Source of the DNA: an uncultured Porphyromonadaceae bacterium
GTDB lineage: Bacteria; Bacteroidota; Bacteroidia; Bacteroidales; Muribaculaceae
NCBI GenBank assembly: GCA_947177685.1
Contig: CAMWVE010000005.1
Coordinates: forward strand, 40,004 to 104,003
Length of the DNA: 64,000 bases
Direction: 5' to 3'
Position 1 is the stretch's first letter, and each line of letters starts with the position of its first letter. The translations under genes and the position numbers were made by a program. Below, piece by piece: positions 61,914-64,000 of this stretch. The notes beneath the pieces were generated by a model, which was not told the DNA's origin, did not search any database, and saw only the letters and a program-made list of their open reading frames with translations.

Positions 61914-62939
61914 ATGAAGCTTGATTATTCGCGTTACGAGCTGATTTTCCGTGAACCGGCTATTACCTCGCGCTCAACAATGCTGACCAAGGAAACCTAT
62001 TTCATCAAGGTTTCTGACCCGCGTGTGCCGGGTGGCTCAGTTGTAGGCGAGGTACCGCTGTTTCGCGGACTCAGCGCCGAGGATTCCCCTCAATTCGGAC
62101 AACTCTTGGCTGATTACTGCAGGGATTTCACCGGTACTCAGTCGCCATGGTGTAGTTCTCTTGCGTTTGGAATGGAGTCGGCTCGTGATGTGATAGCTCG
62201 TTTTTCCCACCCGGTAACGTCAACTCTGCGCATACCCATCAACGGTTTGGTATGGATGGGCGACAAGCGAACTATGTATCGGCGTATTCGAGAAAAGCTC
62301 GATTCAGGTTTTCGATGTGTGAAGCTGAAAATCGGTGGGATAGGCTTTGCCGATGAGCTTGATTTACTGAGATTTATCCGCCGTGAGTTTGGTAGCGCTG
62401 ATCTTGAACTGAGAGTCGATGCCAACGGAGCTTTCTTGCCCGGCGACGCATTGGAGAAACTTAAGCGCTTGAGCGATTTTGAGCTACATTCCATTGAACA
62501 GCCAATCAAGCAAGGACAGTGGGAGGCTATGCGACGGTTGACCGAATTCACTCCTGTGCCGATTGCTCTTGATGAAGAACTCATCGGGAGTTGGAATAAC
62601 CGTTCTGACAGCGAGATGGCAGAACTGCTTGATGCCATTCGTCCGCAGTACATAATCCTGAAGCCTTCGTTATGCGGCGGATTCGATGCTGCTGACCGAT
62701 GGATTTCGCTGGCACACGATCGCGGAATCGGATGGTGGGCTACCTCGGCGCTTGAGTCTAACGTAGGTCTGACTGCCATATCGCTTTGGCTATCAAAATA
62801 TAATGTCACGATGCCGCAAGGACTTGGCACAGGTGCTCTCTACACCAACAATTTCCCTTCGGCGCTACATCTCGAAGGTGATGAAATTGTCTATGACCCC
62901 TCGGTGGTTGTGACGCCCCCTTCACTCGATTGGTTATGA
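61914..62939 (+). CDS. menC: MenC, o-succinylbenzoate synthase
   Basis: 341 residues, enolase superfamily. Dehydrates SHCHC to o-succinylbenzoate. The lysine in KLKIGG and the metal ligands LRVDANG, HSIEQPI and ALDEELIG are in the expected order. It lies 2 bases after menB. Confidence 0.92.
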   Translation: MKLDYSRYELIFREPAITSRSTMLTKETYFIKVSDPRVPGGSVVGEVPLFRGLSAEDSPQFGQLLADYCRDFTGTQSPWCSSLAFGMESARDVIARFSHPVTSTLRIPINGLVWMGDKRTMYRRIREKLDSGFRCVKLKIGGIGFADELDLLRFIRREFGSADLELRVDANGAFLPGDALEKLKRLSDFELHSIEQPIKQGQWEAMRRLTEFTPVPIALDEELIGSWNNRSDSEMAELLDAIRPQYIILKPSLCGGFDAADRWISLAHDRGIGWWATSALESNVGLTAISLWLSKYNVTMPQGLGTGALYTNNFPSALHLEGDEIVYDPSVVVTPPSLDWL

Positions 62940-63883
62940 GACTCCTTGCAACTACCCCTGAAACCGAGGAGTTTCTCCAACAGTGGTATTCTGATAGTGA
63001 GTATATAATCGCGCATACATCAGGATCTACCGGTAAGCCTAAGGAAATCAGACTGTTGAAAAGCGATATGATTGCCTCTGCCGATGCCACCAACCGCTTT
63101 TTCTCCATCGGTCCTGATTCAAGGCTTGTATGTCCGCTCTCTGCCTCATACATCGCCGGTAAAATGATGATTGTCAGAGCTATAAGGGCAGATGCCACAC
63201 TTGAGATGCTTACTCCCTCCAATCGTCTTGAACTTCACGGCGACATAACTCTCTTGCCCGTAGTGCCGTCACAAATAGGTTCTCTTGTGAATTTGAACGG
63301 GGTAAATGTTGAAAATCTGATTGTGGGTGGAGCGCCTTTGACTGCCGATATGGAGAAAAAACTAATTTCTTATCCTTCAAATAGTTATGCAACCTACGGC
63401 ATGACAGAGACATGCAGCCATGTGGCTTTGCGAAAAGTGGGTGAACCAATGTTTGAAGCGCTCCCGGGAGTGTCATTCAGCATTGACGAGAAACAACGTT
63501 TACAACTTGAGTTGCCACAGTTCAGTTTTAAGCGACTATCCACCAATGATATTGTCGAGCTACACACTCCCACATCGTTCCGATGGCTCGGTAGATATGA
63601 CAATGTGGTGAACAGCGGTGGCATCAAACTTTTTCCGGAAGAAATAGAGCGAGAGCTGACCCCGTTTGTCAAAGGTGATTTCTATCTTTGTGGATTGCCA
63701 CACCCATTGTGGGGAGAGCAGCTCGTGATGTGCGTTACTCCTGATACCGTTGTTGACCGCCATGCCATGGAAATCGTCATACCGCATTACAGGCTGCCCA
63801 AGCAGACTATTGTTTTACCTGCATTTCAATACACATCCACCGGTAAACTCCGCCGCACACTTGACGAGCAACAAAAATTGTAA
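62936..63883 (+). CDS. menE: MenE, o-succinylbenzoate-CoA ligase (short)
   Basis: 315 residues of the ANL (AMP-forming) family. Forms OSB-CoA for MenB. The ATP loop HTSGSTGKPKEI is near 29-40, followed by YGMTETCSHVALR and RYDNVVNSGGIKLFPEEIE. The length is shorter than the usual 450 residues, with little N-terminal domain, as in other Bacteroidota MenE. ATG overlaps the menC stop as ATGA. menF is not seen here. Confidence 0.88.
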   Translation: MRLLATTPETEEFLQQWYSDSEYIIAHTSGSTGKPKEIRLLKSDMIASADATNRFFSIGPDSRLVCPLSASYIAGKMMIVRAIRADATLEMLTPSNRLELHGDITLLPVVPSQIGSLVNLNGVNVENLIVGGAPLTADMEKKLISYPSNSYATYGMTETCSHVALRKVGEPMFEALPGVSFSIDEKQRLQLELPQFSFKRLSTNDIVELHTPTSFRWLGRYDNVVNSGGIKLFPEEIERELTPFVKGDFYLCGLPHPLWGEQLVMCVTPDTVVDRHAMEIVIPHYRLPKQTIVLPAFQYTSTGKLRRTLDEQQKL

Positions 63884-63914
63884 CTGATTTCTTGCAGCAT
63901 TAAAAAAAAGTGCG

Positions 63915-63922
63915 TACCTTTG
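63915..63922 (+). promoter_or_regulatory. -7 promoter element for tRNA-Pro
   Basis: TACCTTTG fits TAnnTTTG, 27 bases before the tRNA 5' end. Confidence 0.65.
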
Positions 63923-63948
63923 CAATGATAAACTATTGATTTATCATT

Positions 63949-64000
63949 CGGGGCGTAGCGCAGTCCGGTTAGCGCACCTGCTTTGGGAGCAGGGGGTCGA
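63949..64000 (+). tRNA. tRNA-Pro (anticodon TGG), cut by window end
   Basis: CGGGGCG begins the acceptor stem; the D arm AGCGCAGTCCGGTTAGCGC is complete, and the anticodon stem CCTGC/GCAGG with loop TTTGGGA gives TGG. The 3' part of the variable and T arms is beyond the window. Confidence 0.9.

Noticed and set aside
62138..62830. 230-codon frame antisense to menC
   Set aside because: The menC frame has all enolase-family residues, and this one has a Ser-rich composition typical of an antisense shadow.

Overview
The window looks like chromosomal DNA of an obligate gut anaerobe of the order Bacteroidales, most likely family Muribaculaceae (the family is an inference). Signs in the sequence are a fused LpxC-FabZ gene, a type IX secretion (T9SS) C-terminal domain, Bacteroidota-only families (DUF4293, DUF5686, GT3 glycogen synthase), a menaquinone operon, few Shine-Dalgarno sites, and more than twenty copies of the Bacteroidota promoter -7 element TAnnTTTG just ahead of genes. 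Gene density is high and most genes are housekeeping. No insertion sequence, prophage, CRISPR array or plasmid gene is visible.

Layout. 0-4.3 kb: flavoprotein and the lipid A operon lpxD, lpxC-fabZ, lpxA. 4.5-5.4 kb: small SMR exporter overlapping a Nim-like flavin oxidoreductase. 5.3-10.2 kb (minus): glyS, lemA, FKBP lipoprotein, prmC, recX, comF. 10.4-17.1 kb: 66-residue membrane protein, tatA-tatC, DUF3298 lipoprotein, pncB, FadL-like porin, and a secreted Trp/Tyr- and Asn/Gly/Arg-rich protein. 17.2-24.6 kb: LptD-like protein, DUF5686 protein, CYTH protein, RlmD methyltransferase. 24.8-28.3 kb: glycerophosphodiesterase with a T9SS tail, a MITE-like repeat, DUF308 protein, nitroreductase. 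28.5-33.5 kb: rplM-rpsI-rpsB-tsf with structured leaders, then rplY-pth-S4 protein. 33.6-38.3 kb: LTA-synthase-like enzyme, then an AT-rich block of five unrecognised small exported proteins and a candidate structured RNA. 38.4-50.2 kb: mlaEF, udk-lptB, lptG, tgt, DPP III, rlmI, rseP, dxr. 50.3-54.6 kb: AlkD-like protein, tRNA-Glu, CBM9-like protein, LysE, DUF4293, repeats, M23 peptidase, ndk. 54.9-59.2 kb: glycogen phosphorylase and synthase. 59.4-64 kb: menD-B-C-E and the start of tRNA-Pro(TGG).

How the genes work together. Much of the window concerns the outer envelope: lipid A synthesis (lpxD/C/A), LPS export (lptB, lptG, LptD-like), phospholipid trafficking (mlaEF), membrane proteolysis (rseP), peptidoglycan hydrolysis (M23), Tat export and outer-membrane porins. 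A second theme is translation (r-proteins, EF-Ts, Pth, GlyRS, PrmC, rRNA and tRNA modification). Energy storage (glycogen) and anaerobic respiration (menaquinone) occupy the right end.

Most worth a second look: a queuine tRNA transglycosylase lacking its zinc cysteines; a candidate hairpin RNA in a gene-poor AT-rich block; two pairs of dispersed palindromes and a MITE-like element; a triple-nested inverted repeat at 54.8 kb; structured leaders before rplM and rpsB; the Nim-like/SMR pair; and the prion-like exported protein. I found no clearly new multi-gene defence or biosynthetic system.
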